DNA from: Oleidesulfovibrio alaskensis DSM 16109
GTDB lineage: Bacteria; Desulfobacterota; Desulfovibrionia; Desulfovibrionales; Desulfovibrionaceae
Direction: 5' to 3'
Assembly: GCF_000482745.1 (NCBI RefSeq)
Contig: NZ_AXWQ01000006.1
Span: 186,001-250,000 of the forward strand
Length of the DNA: 64,000 bases
Shown piece by piece: positions 1 through 8,010 of the stretch; position 1 is the stretch's first letter, and the number at the start of each line of letters is the position of its first letter. The notes under the pieces are model-generated. The model ran no database searches, was not told the origin of the DNA, and saw nothing but the letters and a program-made list of their open reading frames with translations. The translations under genes and the position numbers were made by a program.

Positions 1-30
1 TTTCACCTGAAATGAAAAAAAGGCGGTTCC

Positions 31-465
31 ATGCAACATTACACCAGACGTTTTCAGGACTTCATTGCGGAAAAACGCATGAAATGGACCCAGCAGCGTG
101 AAGCCGTGGTGCATGCCCTGTGGACCACTGAAGAGCATGTCACCTGCGAAGAGCTTGCCGCCCGTCTGGCAGCGCAGGGGCGCCGCATTGGTCTTGCCAC
201 CGTGTACCGCAACCTGCGGCTGCTGGTGGATGCCGGTCTTGCCCGTGAATTCCACAGCGGCGGAGCTTCTGTACGTTACGAACGGTACATCGAAGACGAC
301 CACCACGACCACCTGATATGCGAACGCTGCGGCAACACCGTGGAGTTTCTGGACGAAAAGCTTGAATCTCTGCAGGAAGAGCTTGCCAGACGCCATGATT
401 TCCGGCTGACAGGACACAAGATGTATCTGTACGGAATCTGCAACCGCTGCCGGTCTTCCTCATAG
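31..465 (+). CDS. Fur-family metal-dependent transcriptional regulator
   Basis: 144-residue cytoplasmic repressor of the Fur/PerR/Zur family. Residues 1-80 form the winged helix, with the family signature LATVYRNLRLLVDAGL; residues 85-140 form the dimerisation domain, with the metal-site run HHDHLICERCG and a second CxxC near the C-terminus (CNRC) that fits a structural zinc site. The ATG follows an AGGCGG ribosome-binding site. Only 30 bases of upstream DNA lie in the window, so its promoter and operator cannot be judged. It converges on the next gene with a 16-base gap. Metal specificity (iron, zinc or peroxide sensing) cannot be decided from sequence; no exporter or uptake operon is adjacent. 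Confidence 0.93.
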   Translation: MQHYTRRFQDFIAEKRMKWTQQREAVVHALWTTEEHVTCEELAARLAAQGRRIGLATVYRNLRLLVDAGLAREFHSGGASVRYERYIEDDHHDHLICERCGNTVEFLDEKLESLQEELARRHDFRLTGHKMYLYGICNRCRSSS

Positions 466-481
466 CTTTCCGCCTTTCAGT

Positions 482-988
482 TCAGCGGCAGTCCACAGCC
501 GCCCGCCGTGCGGCCTGCGCTACCTGCAGGCAGGCGTCGCGTGCGGTCATGGACATCCGCATCATCTCCATACGCAGCAGTTCATCCATTCCCGTTGCCT
601 GCAAAGCCTGTCCGCGCCCCTGTGCCGTGCACACTGCAAGCGCCTGTTCCATCCGCCCCAGCATAGCCCGCGTCTGCCGCCGCAGGGCGCTGTACGCAGC
701 GGAAACCGCTGTTCCGTTTTCCGCGGCTCCCCGCATGACAATCAGCTCGTCCTGCAACCCCTGCAAAGCTTCATCCAGCACAGGCAGCCTGTCGCGCACT
801 CCGCTGCAGTCCGGCCCCTGACCGGAAAGCCATGCCTGTTCCAGCGCCGCCGACTGCCACATAAGGATGTTGAGATTGTGCGCCGGTATACTCTGCCCCG
901 CACCCGGTTCAGGTTCCCCGGCCTGTGCGCAGTAGGCGGACGTACACACAAGCATGACAGAATATATCCACATTGTTATTATTTTCAT
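482..988 (-). CDS. Small exported protein of unknown function
   Basis: 168-residue protein not recognised as a known family. Residues 1-23 look like a signal peptide (MKIITMWIYSVMLVCTSAYC, then AQAGEPEP), so it is probably periplasmic. The mature part is mostly helical in composition, rich in Ala, Met and Arg, with scattered cysteines and no catalytic motif I recognise. I chose the ATG at 988 because AGGAGAA lies just upstream; an in-frame ATG six codons earlier lies upstream of that Shine-Dalgarno and would put charged residues ahead of the signal peptide. The gene is alone, convergent with the Fur-family gene. Confidence 0.6.
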   Translation of the reverse strand: MKIITMWIYSVMLVCTSAYCAQAGEPEPGAGQSIPAHNLNILMWQSAALEQAWLSGQGPDCSGVRDRLPVLDEALQGLQDELIVMRGAAENGTAVSAAYSALRRQTRAMLGRMEQALAVCTAQGRGQALQATGMDELLRMEMMRMSMTARDACLQVAQAARRAAVDCR

Positions 989-1052
989 GCGTTCTCCTGC
1001 ATTCATTATCTATTTACAGTTACATACCATACCTCTGTTCCGGACGGCGGGC

Positions 1053-1082
1053 AAAAAAAAACCCCCGGCCGGCACCGGGGGT
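1053..1082 (-). terminator. Rho-independent terminator after the TauE/SafE gene
   Basis: GC-rich hairpin (CCCCCGG / CCGGGGG, 6-base loop) followed on the minus strand by a run of about nine T. It lies about 30 bases after the stop codon of the permease gene. Confidence 0.9.
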
Positions 1083-1110
1083 TTGCGTGAGAACTCTGCC
1101 GTACGGGTCT

Positions 1111-1908
1111 TTAAAAAAGACTCAGCAACATCTTTGTGCCCACAGCCAGAAGCAGCACAGCAAAAATACGCTTGAGGCGAGGTACGGGCAGGCTGTGCGC
1201 CAGCCGCACCCCTACAGGGGCGGTAAGCATACTTGCGCTGACAATGCCTATCATGGCGGGCAGATAGACGTAGCCGACAGAGTATTGGGGCAGGGTCGGC
1301 TGGCCCCACCCGCTAAGAACATAGCCCAGTGAACCCGAAATGGCGAGAGGTAATCCGATGGCAGAGGCCGTGCCTATGGCCGTATGAATGGGGGTGTTGC
1401 ACCATGTGAGAAAAGGCACCGACAACGTGCCGCCGCCTATGCCCACCAGACTGGACAACACTCCTATGCCGCCCCCGGCGGCCACCATACCCGGCGCCCC
1501 GGGCAGCTGCCGCGTGGGTTTGGGCTTGATGTTAAGCAGCATCTGCACGGCCACGTAGTACAAAAAGATACCGAAAAATCCTTTCAGAAAATTGGTCGAA
1601 AGCGCGGATGCCACAAATGCCCCTGCAAAAGTGCCCACAAGAATGCCGGGGGTGACCGCCTTTACCGCGGCCCAGTTGACGGCACCGCGCCGGTTGTGCG
1701 CGCGGAAGCTGGAAACGGAGGTGAAAATGATGGTAGCCAGAGAAGTACCCAGCGCAAGGTGCAGCATATGCTCATGCGGTACATTCTGCCATGTGAACGA
1801 AAACGTGAGCATGGGAACAATCACCAGTCCGCCGCCAATGCCGAGCAGACCTGCCAGCACGCCTGCCACGGAACCAAGCGCAATGTAAAGAGCAAGAGAT
1901 TCTATCAT
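1111..1908 (-). CDS. TauE/SafE family membrane permease
   Basis: 265-residue polytopic membrane protein of the TauE/SafE (DUF81) family, whose members export sulfite, sulfoacetate or related organic anions. Two internally related halves each carry the family Gly-rich motif: LAGLLGIGGGLVIVPML near residue 17 and SSLVGIGGGTLSVPFL in the middle. About eight hydrophobic helices are visible. An in-frame ATG at 1971 would add 21 hydrophilic residues, but that stretch contains a terminator hairpin, so I start at 1908, where the first membrane helix begins; the Shine-Dalgarno here is weak. It sits directly downstream of the FMN enzyme gene. Substrate is unknown; an organic acid or sulfite would fit a sulfate reducer. 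Confidence 0.85.
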   Translation of the reverse strand: MIESLALYIALGSVAGVLAGLLGIGGGLVIVPMLTFSFTWQNVPHEHMLHLALGTSLATIIFTSVSSFRAHNRRGAVNWAAVKAVTPGILVGTFAGAFVASALSTNFLKGFFGIFLYYVAVQMLLNIKPKPTRQLPGAPGMVAAGGGIGVLSSLVGIGGGTLSVPFLTWCNTPIHTAIGTASAIGLPLAISGSLGYVLSGWGQPTLPQYSVGYVYLPAMIGIVSASMLTAPVGVRLAHSLPVPRLKRIFAVLLLAVGTKMLLSLF

Positions 1909-1930
1909 GATAGTAAGCCCGCCGTCCGTT

Positions 1931-1959
1931 AAAAAAGCCCGCGACAGCATGCCGCGGGC
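1931..1959 (-). terminator. Intercistronic terminator between the FMN enzyme and TauE/SafE genes
   Basis: Stem GCCCGCG/CGCGGGC with a 9-base loop, followed on the minus strand by six T. It starts 12 bases after the stop codon of the FMN enzyme and ends 22 bases before the chosen TauE/SafE start, leaving no room for a promoter between them. It probably lowers expression of the second gene relative to the first. Confidence 0.8.
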
Positions 1960-1970
1960 CGTATTCTGCA

Positions 1971-2993
1971 TCAGATTCCGCGCAGTATATGCCGTCCGGC
2001 TTCCTGCACGCTGCGGCAGCCTGTAAGCACCATGGCCTGCACAAGCTGGCCGCGCAGCGCTTCAAGGTATGCAGCCACGCCTTCGGCCTGACCGCCCACC
2101 GCGGCAATGCTGAAAGGACGACCGATAAGCACGGCATCGGCGCCCAGAGCAAGCATTTTGATCACATCAAACCCGTCACGCACACCGCCGTCCGCCAGCA
2201 CGGTAATGCGGCCCTTCACGGCATCGGCGATTTCGGGCAGCACTTCCGCGGCACCCGGCGTATGGTCAAGCACGCGCCCGCCGTGGTTGGAAACCACAAT
2301 GGCGTCGGCACCCACTTCCACCGCCAGCTGGGCATCCACCACCGTCATGATGCCCTTCAGGATAAACGTCCGGCCTGCCGCGTGCACTTTGTCCACAACG
2401 GCTTTCAGCTGCGCCGGTGTTTTGGGCGACACAGGTCTGCCCATCTTGCGCAGCGTAACCAGCCCCGCGGCATCGATATCCATACCCACAGCAGGACAGG
2501 CCGAAGCAAGCGCCCGGTCAAGCTTCTGGTCAAGCTCTTCCCCGTCCCACGGCTTGATGAACGGAATACCGTGCCCTTCCACCGCCGCAATGCCGTCCAT
2601 GCCGGCGTCGATGATGAACGGGGGCACCCCGTCGCCCGTACAGCCTATGACTCCCTGCTGTCTGCAGCCGCCCAGAATGGCGTTCACATACTCTTCTTCG
2701 GTGATGCCGCCGCCCATGTTGAAGGAGACTCCTCCGATGGGCGCAGCCATGACAGGCATGGAAAGAGGAATACCAAGCACGGTCACCGAGGTGTCGGGCT
2801 GCACGGCATCATGGATAAGGCGCATGTTCAGCTGCACGGCCGCCAGCGATTCCACATTGTTGCGGAAAGAAGAGGCGGTGTTCAGTCCGCCCATGCCGGG
2901 CACTTCGCCCGCGCAGGCCTTGCCGTTGCACACGGGACAGACCCGGCAATAGCCTTTCATCAGTTCTTTTGCCTTTTCGCGTACTTCCTTCAT
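1971..2993 (-). CDS. FMN-dependent alpha-hydroxy-acid dehydrogenase/oxidase family protein
   Basis: 340-residue TIM-barrel flavoenzyme of the lactate/glycolate/mandelate oxidoreductase family. The catalytic and FMN-binding motif SNHGGR and the phosphate-binding segments LADGGVRDGFDVIKMLALGADAVLIGRP are present. The N-terminus has four cysteines at residues 16, 19, 22 and 27 (YCRVCPVCNGKAC), a feature I associate with versions from anaerobes; it could hold a metal or Fe-S centre, which is inference. The start at 2993 is fixed by an AAGGAGG site 9 bases upstream; longer in-frame starts reach back to 3188 but would be untranslatable leader. The GntR/FCD-type regulator upstream on the same strand suggests control by lactate or a similar hydroxy acid. 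Confidence 0.88.
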   Translation of the reverse strand: MKEVREKAKELMKGYCRVCPVCNGKACAGEVPGMGGLNTASSFRNNVESLAAVQLNMRLIHDAVQPDTSVTVLGIPLSMPVMAAPIGGVSFNMGGGITEEEYVNAILGGCRQQGVIGCTGDGVPPFIIDAGMDGIAAVEGHGIPFIKPWDGEELDQKLDRALASACPAVGMDIDAAGLVTLRKMGRPVSPKTPAQLKAVVDKVHAAGRTFILKGIMTVVDAQLAVEVGADAIVVSNHGGRVLDHTPGAAEVLPEIADAVKGRITVLADGGVRDGFDVIKMLALGADAVLIGRPFSIAAVGGQAEGVAAYLEALRGQLVQAMVLTGCRSVQEAGRHILRGI

Positions 2994-3220
2994 GCCGGAG
3001 AATCCTCCTTGGCCGTCGTGGCGGCATTTGTGTGATGAGTGTGTGCGGACACCCTGCCTGCGGCACGCCGCGTTGCGCGGCAGCCCTTCTGAAAACGTTT
3101 CCGGTAAAATTTCTGCAGAAACGCTTTCCGGTGGTGCCGTATTTGTTTGATCGCCCAAATTGATACCGTAGACGCCGGCTGCGGGCAAGAGAACGACGCC
3201 GCGAAAACCTCAGCGGAGCA

Positions 3221-3930
3221 TCAGTCAATCCACTCCAGAGCAATTTTTTCCACGTAGTCGATATGGGAATGCATTTCCTGAAAGGCCGCCTCGGGGTCTC
3301 GGCGCGCCAGTGCCGCCAGCACCCGCTCGTGCGTCATCACCGCCCAGTCGCGGCGTTCTTCGGTCTGCAGGGTGAAATCGCGGCTTTCGCTGACAATGTC
3401 GTGGATGCGCACCAGCACCTCATACAGCACGCGGTTACCGGTGGCTTTGGCGATAAGCAGGTGAAATTCGGCGTCCAGCGCCGATCCGGAACCGCCCTGA
3501 GCAATGACGGCTTTCTGCTCGTTGAGTTTTTCCCGCAGCAGAGCAAGATCGGTGCCCGAAATATACGTGCCGCCAGACTGGCTATCTGCGGTTCAAGCAG
3601 CTTGCGGAACTCAAGAACCTCCTGAATGTTGCGCTGCTCCACTGCCATGCCCAGCGGGCCGTACAGCAGTTCCTGCCGGTCATCAAGAACATAGGTGCCG
3701 TCGCCGCGGCGGCTGGCCAGCACTCCCTGCTGTTCCAGCGAGCGGATTGCCTCGCGCACGGAATGGCGCGAAACCCCGAGCACCTCTGCCAGATGCCGTT
3801 CGGCGGGCAGCTTGTCGCCCCGCCGCAGCTCGCCGCAGGCTATAAGCTCGCGCAGCCTGTTGGCTATCTCGTTACGCACGCACTGTTTTGTGGTTCCTTC
3901 CGGAACAAAACGGACCGAATTTCTGGACAT
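3221..3930 (-). pseudogene. GntR/FadR-type (FCD domain) regulator interrupted by a frameshift
   Basis: The N-terminal part (from 3930) encodes a GntR winged helix: CGELRRGDKLPAERHLAEVL, then VSRHSVREAIRSLEQQGVL. It then enters an FCD ligand-binding domain as far as EPQIASLAAR. Near 3559-3566 the frame slips; in the next frame the domain resumes as ISGTDLALLREKLNEQ and continues through DAEFHLLIAKATGNRVLYEV to the stop at 3221. Joined, the product is about 236 residues, normal for the FadR/LldR subfamily. One base appears to be missing; this may be a true null mutation or a sequencing error. The ATG at 3930 has GGAGAA upstream. It probably regulates the downstream FMN enzyme. Confidence 0.82.
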
Positions 3931-3947
3931 GTGTGTCTTCTCCGCCC

Positions 3948-3966
3948 CGTACCGGCAACCGGTACG
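3948..3966. promoter_or_regulatory. Perfect inverted repeat just upstream of the GntR-type gene
   Basis: CGTACCGG-CAA-CCGGTACG is a perfect 8-base inverted repeat, 18 bases before the regulator's ATG and touching the stop codon of the DUF3124 gene. It has the size and symmetry of a GntR-family operator, so autoregulation is possible. It has no T run, so it is not a good terminator. Confidence 0.4.
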
Positions 3967-4446
3967 CTACTGGCGCCCTTCCAGCACCACGCCCCCGGTG
4001 ACAAATGAAATCCCCTGCGACGAGGCGGTACCTATCATCACCCCTTCCACCACAGGTGCGGGTACCGGGCTTGTGCAGTTCCAACGCACGATGAAACGGG
4101 CTCCGGAACCACCGCTCAGGTCGTTTTCCGCCACCACAAACCGCACGCCCCCCAGCGGCGGCACCGTGACGGGCTTTTCCGTAAAATTGCGCACGGCTTT
4201 GCCGTCGGTATCAACATAGGTCACCTGTTCAAGAACAATGGGATGCTCCGCCGAGGTGTTACGCACACTCAGCGTGGTGGCAAGGGCAAAACGGGCTTCC
4301 TTGTTGCCGTAGTACACATGCGAGTAAACAGGCACATGCAGCAGCTGACTTTTCCAGCGCGGTGCCTGCCAGTCCTGCGCGGCTGCCGTGCAGACCGAAA
4401 AAATAACAAAACATGCAACCAACGCATAACGCACTGTTTTTTTCAT
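3967..4446 (-). CDS. DUF3124 family exported protein
   Basis: 159-residue protein with a signal peptide (MKKTVRYALVACFVIFSVCTAAAQ). The mature part matches what I recall of DUF3124, including the stretch HVPVYSHVYYGN, followed by a beta-rich domain (TTLSVRNTSAEHPIVLEQVTY; PVTVPPLGGVRFVVAENDL). It is expected in the periplasm; its role is unknown. An AAGGGAG ribosome-binding site precedes the ATG. It lies 45 bases downstream of the ArsR-type gene on the same strand and may be cotranscribed with it. Confidence 0.8.
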   Translation of the reverse strand: MKKTVRYALVACFVIFSVCTAAAQDWQAPRWKSQLLHVPVYSHVYYGNKEARFALATTLSVRNTSAEHPIVLEQVTYVDTDGKAVRNFTEKPVTVPPLGGVRFVVAENDLSGGSGARFIVRWNCTSPVPAPVVEGVMIGTASSQGISFVTGGVVLEGRQ

Positions 4447-4491
4447 CGCAAATTCTCCCTTGCAGCAGCACGGGTGGTGCCGTCAGACAGG

Positions 4492-4854
4492 TCAGCGTTC
4501 TTCCTGAACATGTTCAAGCGCCTGCCGGAACAGCTGGCGCACATGCTCGTCATCCAGCGAGTAGAACACGTTTTTTCCTTCCTTGCGATAACGGACCAGC
4601 TTGGTGGCGCGCAGCAGCCGCAACTGGTGCGAAACCGCCGACTGGCTGAGGCACAGTATGGCCGCAAGATCGCAGACGCACAGTTCGCTCACGGCCAGCG
4701 CCTCAAGAATACGGGCGCGTGTTCTGTCGCCCAGCACCTTGAACAGTTCGGCAAGAGCCGAAAGTTCTTCCTCGGGGGCCATGGCGGCGCGCACCTTGTT
4801 CACGGTGTCAGTATGTTCGCAATGATGTCTGCAGATAGGTGGATCGTCCCGCAC
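4492..4854 (-). CDS. ArsR/SmtB-family metal-sensing repressor
   Basis: 120-residue winged-helix repressor of the ArsR/SmtB/CadC family. The third-helix metal motif ELCVCDLA is present, as in ArsR and CadC, followed by the recognition helix (LSQSAVSHQLRLLRATKLVRYRKEGKNVFYSL). The N-terminal arm holds CRHHCEH, the type of extra thiol/His ligands seen in sensors with an alpha3N site for Cd, Pb, Zn or Co. The start is GTG at 4854 with GGAGG closely upstream. No metal exporter is adjacent; the next gene downstream is the DUF3124 gene. Confidence 0.88.
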   Translation of the reverse strand: MRDDPPICRHHCEHTDTVNKVRAAMAPEEELSALAELFKVLGDRTRARILEALAVSELCVCDLAAILCLSQSAVSHQLRLLRATKLVRYRKEGKNVFYSLDDEHVRQLFRQALEHVQEER

Positions 4855-4938
4855 GTAACCTCCGGCCGGCAGCAGGGCTGCCTGAAATGGATGTTGAACA
4901 TAGCCCTGCGCAGCCGCGCGGTCAAATGCACAGCGCGG

Positions 4939-7404
4939 TCAGCACGGAGAATCCAGCGGCACCACGGCGCGCACAACCGTGCCTATGCCTTTCTCCGTCA
5001 CAATATCCAGCCGGCCGCATATAAGCTCCAGCCGTTCGCGCATGCTGTCCAGCCCTATGCCGTTGCGGGTGTTGTCCAGCCGGTCAAAACCGCTGCCGTT
5101 ATCGGTGACGGTCATCACGCATTCTTCCCCCACCTGCTCAAGGCTGATCCGGGCCGAATCAGAACCGCTGTGCCGTATGACGTTGTTCAGCGCCTCCTGC
5201 GCCACGCGGAACAACACCGATTTCTGCACATCCGACAGCGCATTTTCCGGCAGAGAAAGATGGCTTGTGATGGTAAGAGAATGGATCTGGCTCATTTCCT
5301 GCTGCAGCCAGCGCAGCGCGGCGATGAGTCCCAGGTCGTCCAGCACCGTGGGGCGCAGGTCCATGACTATGCGCCGCGTCTCCACAATGGCATGCTGCAC
5401 ATATTCGATGGTTTTCGATATGCGTTCCGTGGGCCAGCCCGTGCCGGACTGTTCCAGCCTGCTGCGTTCGCCTTCCAGCATGAACTTGATGCCCGAAAGC
5501 GTCTGCGCCATGGAATCATGCAGTTCGCGGCCTATGCGCTTGCGTTCTTCCTCCTGCGCGGAAAGCACCTGTGCGGAAAGCCGCCTGAGACGCCGCGAAA
5601 TCTGTTTCTGCTCGGTAACGTCCATCATGTACACGGCCACCCCGGTAACCCAGTCGGCATACCCGAAAACCGGATAATAGGTCACATCCAGTTCCAGCCC
5701 GAAAGCCTGCACCTCGAAACGTGCAGGCAGAAAGGTTTCCAGCACTTCGTGCAGCGCATCGCGCCACACCAGTGTATCGGTAGTCCCCTGCAGCAGGTCA
5801 AAAAACACCTGCCCGCCGGACCCCCTTTCGGGCAGCCCCAGCCGCTGTGCGGCGGTGATGTTGAGCGTTATTATCCTGCCGCCCGTATCCATCAGCAGCG
5901 CGCTGTCGGCAAGCGCGTTCATCAATGCCTCAAGATGATTGCGGTGCTGCACGATAAGCTCTTCGTGCAGTTTGCGCTCAGCTATCTCACGTTCCAGACG
6001 GTCGTTCACTCTGCCCAAGGCTGCCGTGCGTTCCTTGACGCGTTCTTCCAGCGTCTTGCGCACGGCCTCCATGGCGCGGGTGGCCTCCACGCGGGAAGTC
6101 ACGTTGATGCCTATGAACAGCAGCAGAGTCTCGCCGTCGGGCATGGTGATGGGTGCCCTGATAACATCAAACCATTCCCTGCGCCCGCCGGTACCCACTA
6201 TGCGCTCTTCCAGCTGGGCCACACGGCCTTCCTGCAGCACTTCGCGGTCCACGGCACCGAAATATCCGCACATGCGGGGGCCCGCGTCGGCCACGCCCCA
6301 CACATCACCCGGCAGGCCGTAAAGCTCGCGCCATGCCCTGTTGGCGAACATCAGCGCACCGCGGCTGTCAAACACGCTGATAAGGTTGGGCGAAGCCTGC
6401 ACCAGCAGTTTGATAAACTCCCTTTCACGCAGCAGACGCTGTTCCATCCGCTTGCGTTCCTGCACCTCCACCTCCAGCGCCTTGGTTCTGCCACGCACCC
6501 GCGCTTCAAGGTCCCTGTTGATGCGTACCAGCGTCTGGCGCACCGATTCACGTTCGGTCACGTCTCTTTCCAGCAGGCCGAAAAGCGGCGTATCGGAACT
6601 GACCCCCAGCACCGGAAAGATGACACACTCGTATCTGCTTGCTTCCTGCACCTCACGGAACACCACGGAGCGTCTGGTACGCTGTGATTCATTCATGGCG
6701 TGCAACCGGCGCTCGGCTGCTGCTTCCGACAGAAAATCCGTCAGCCGCCCGCCCAGATACCGCATGAAAGGAACCCTGTGCCGCGCTGCCGATGCCCTGT
6801 TTGCTGCCACAATACCTCCGGCGGCATCCAGCAGTGCCAGCGGTTCGGGCACAGCATCCAGAAACGCACGGAAAAAAGTCTCGAACCGGCGGAAAGAAAG
6901 CAGACGCCACCCGCAATCGCTGGCAGCCACAACGGTATCCAGCACACCCCCGTGTTCGTCTGTATGCCGGTGCAACGCGGCTGTCAGGGTTCTGCCGTCC
7001 TTGTGCGAAACCAGCCTGAAGCTGCGCGTCCGCCCCCCGCCGGTGCCTTTGTGCCCGTCAGAAAAAAGAGCGTGCAGCAACGCCGTATCGTCGGGATGCA
7101 CAAAGGTTTCTATATAACGGGGGTCTTCGTACAGCAGGGCCGCAGACCCGCCCAGTACCGATGAAAATTCCGGCCCGGCGAACAGAAACCGGCCGGAGGT
7201 TCCGTCACGCAGCAGCCACACTGCCTCACCGCCCATGCCTGCATCGCGGCCGAAAAAAACATCCGCCGCTGCCAGCGGGCCGGCAACGGCGGATTCCAAT
7301 TCTCCGATACGTGTTCTGTATATCCCGCACTGACGCACAAGCTCGCTGTTGCGGGCTTCAAGCTCGGCAATGCGTTCTCTGAGCTTTTCTGTGGTAACAT
7401 CCAT
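4939..7404 (-). CDS. Multi-PAS sensor histidine kinase (HisKA_3 type)
   Basis: 821-residue soluble kinase: no membrane helix is visible. Residues 1-40 look like a coiled coil, then come about four PAS-like domains (near 55-150, 185-300, 350-465 and 485-605). The dimerisation/phosphoacceptor segment is EEERKRIGRELHDSMAQTLSG, with His629 as the likely phosphorylated residue. The ATPase domain has VAQEALNNVIRHSG (N box), DNGSGF and GIGLDSMRERLE. This is the NarX/DegS/LiaS class, which normally pairs with a NarL/FixJ-type response regulator. None is encoded here, so the partner lies elsewhere. It is 84 bases upstream of the ArsR-type gene on the same strand. Confidence 0.92.
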   Translation of the reverse strand: MDVTTEKLRERIAELEARNSELVRQCGIYRTRIGELESAVAGPLAAADVFFGRDAGMGGEAVWLLRDGTSGRFLFAGPEFSSVLGGSAALLYEDPRYIETFVHPDDTALLHALFSDGHKGTGGGRTRSFRLVSHKDGRTLTAALHRHTDEHGGVLDTVVAASDCGWRLLSFRRFETFFRAFLDAVPEPLALLDAAGGIVAANRASAARHRVPFMRYLGGRLTDFLSEAAAERRLHAMNESQRTRRSVVFREVQEASRYECVIFPVLGVSSDTPLFGLLERDVTERESVRQTLVRINRDLEARVRGRTKALEVEVQERKRMEQRLLREREFIKLLVQASPNLISVFDSRGALMFANRAWRELYGLPGDVWGVADAGPRMCGYFGAVDREVLQEGRVAQLEERIVGTGGRREWFDVIRAPITMPDGETLLLFIGINVTSRVEATRAMEAVRKTLEERVKERTAALGRVNDRLEREIAERKLHEELIVQHRNHLEALMNALADSALLMDTGGRIITLNITAAQRLGLPERGSGGQVFFDLLQGTTDTLVWRDALHEVLETFLPARFEVQAFGLELDVTYYPVFGYADWVTGVAVYMMDVTEQKQISRRLRRLSAQVLSAQEEERKRIGRELHDSMAQTLSGIKFMLEGERSRLEQSGTGWPTERISKTIEYVQHAIVETRRIVMDLRPTVLDDLGLIAALRWLQQEMSQIHSLTITSHLSLPENALSDVQKSVLFRVAQEALNNVIRHSGSDSARISLEQVGEECVMTVTDNGSGFDRLDNTRNGIGLDSMRERLELICGRLDIVTEKGIGTVVRAVVPLDSPC

Positions 7405-7482
7405 ACTTAGGCATCCTGCACGCTTGGTATAAAGGTTACAGGGCGCCTGCGCTGCGGGCGGTGCCGGAAAAGCGCCGGTGCG

Positions 7483-7797
7483 CTACACGGCCACCTCCCG
7501 CCTGACGGCAAGATCTGCCATTATCTGCTGCAGACGGTCCGGATCATCATCATTCAGCAACGCATGCACGCTGTCGTAGGGCAGTACCTGCGTATCGTAT
7601 TCAACAGTGAGAGTGCGCGTAAACAGATTCATATTGGTTCTGATGATGCCGGCTATGCCCCCGCGCCCCGCTTTTTTCAGCATGGCGGCCTTGGGGTGAC
7701 CGGCTATGGCAAGATCCACCCGGACTTTGAGTCTGCCCGGCTTATGGTCGCACACGGCAAGAAATTCCTTAAGCTCTGAAAGTACAGAAATATCCAT
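7483..7797 (-). CDS. Small HMA-like domain protein
   Basis: 104-residue cytoplasmic protein whose fold pattern resembles heavy-metal-associated (HMA) domains: HKPGRLKVRV strand, helix, NLFTRTLTVEYDTQVLPYDSVHALL. The metal-binding CxxC is absent; the only cysteine is Cys16. Similar HMA-like proteins occur alone in anaerobes, with no function I can name. It precedes the histidine kinase on the same strand with a 78-base gap. Ribosome-binding site is weak (GGTAG). It is short, but the domain pattern and the AT-rich upstream region support a real gene. Confidence 0.6.
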   Translation of the reverse strand: MDISVLSELKEFLAVCDHKPGRLKVRVDLAIAGHPKAAMLKKAGRGGIAGIIRTNMNLFTRTLTVEYDTQVLPYDSVHALLNDDDPDRLQQIMADLAVRREVAV

Positions 7798-8010
7798 ATA
7801 TAACTACCGTATATCAAAGGCGGCACTGCTGTGCGCCCGTATAACGTCAGACATTCGTCATTATAACAGCCGAAGACGTATTTTTTTATACTACCTCCGG
7901 TGACCGACGGGAGCAAGTACTCCGGCAGGGCATAAAAAGCCAGCATATTTTTTTCTGATAATTAATGAAGCACTATAGAAAAAAGGTCCGCTCTGCTGTA
8001 TGAAAAGAGT
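7798..8010. promoter_or_regulatory. AT-rich divergent promoter region of the glycan cluster
   Basis: 213-base intergenic region between divergent genes, clearly more AT-rich than its surroundings, with several T tracts and a TATAGA element at 7974-7979 that could be a -10 box for the cluster starting at 8011. I cannot identify a convincing -35 element. No other gene separates this region from the 13-gene cluster, so it is the most likely site of its main promoter. Confidence 0.35.

Noticed and set aside
1909..1971. Extra 21-residue N-terminus for the TauE/SafE protein
   Set aside because: The stretch encodes a terminator hairpin and lies outside the conserved membrane domain.
4243..6687. Long open frame of 814 codons on the plus strand
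   Set aside because: It lies antisense to the DUF3124, ArsR and histidine kinase genes, is rich in His, Gln and Arg, and has no domain signature; it is a by-product of high GC.
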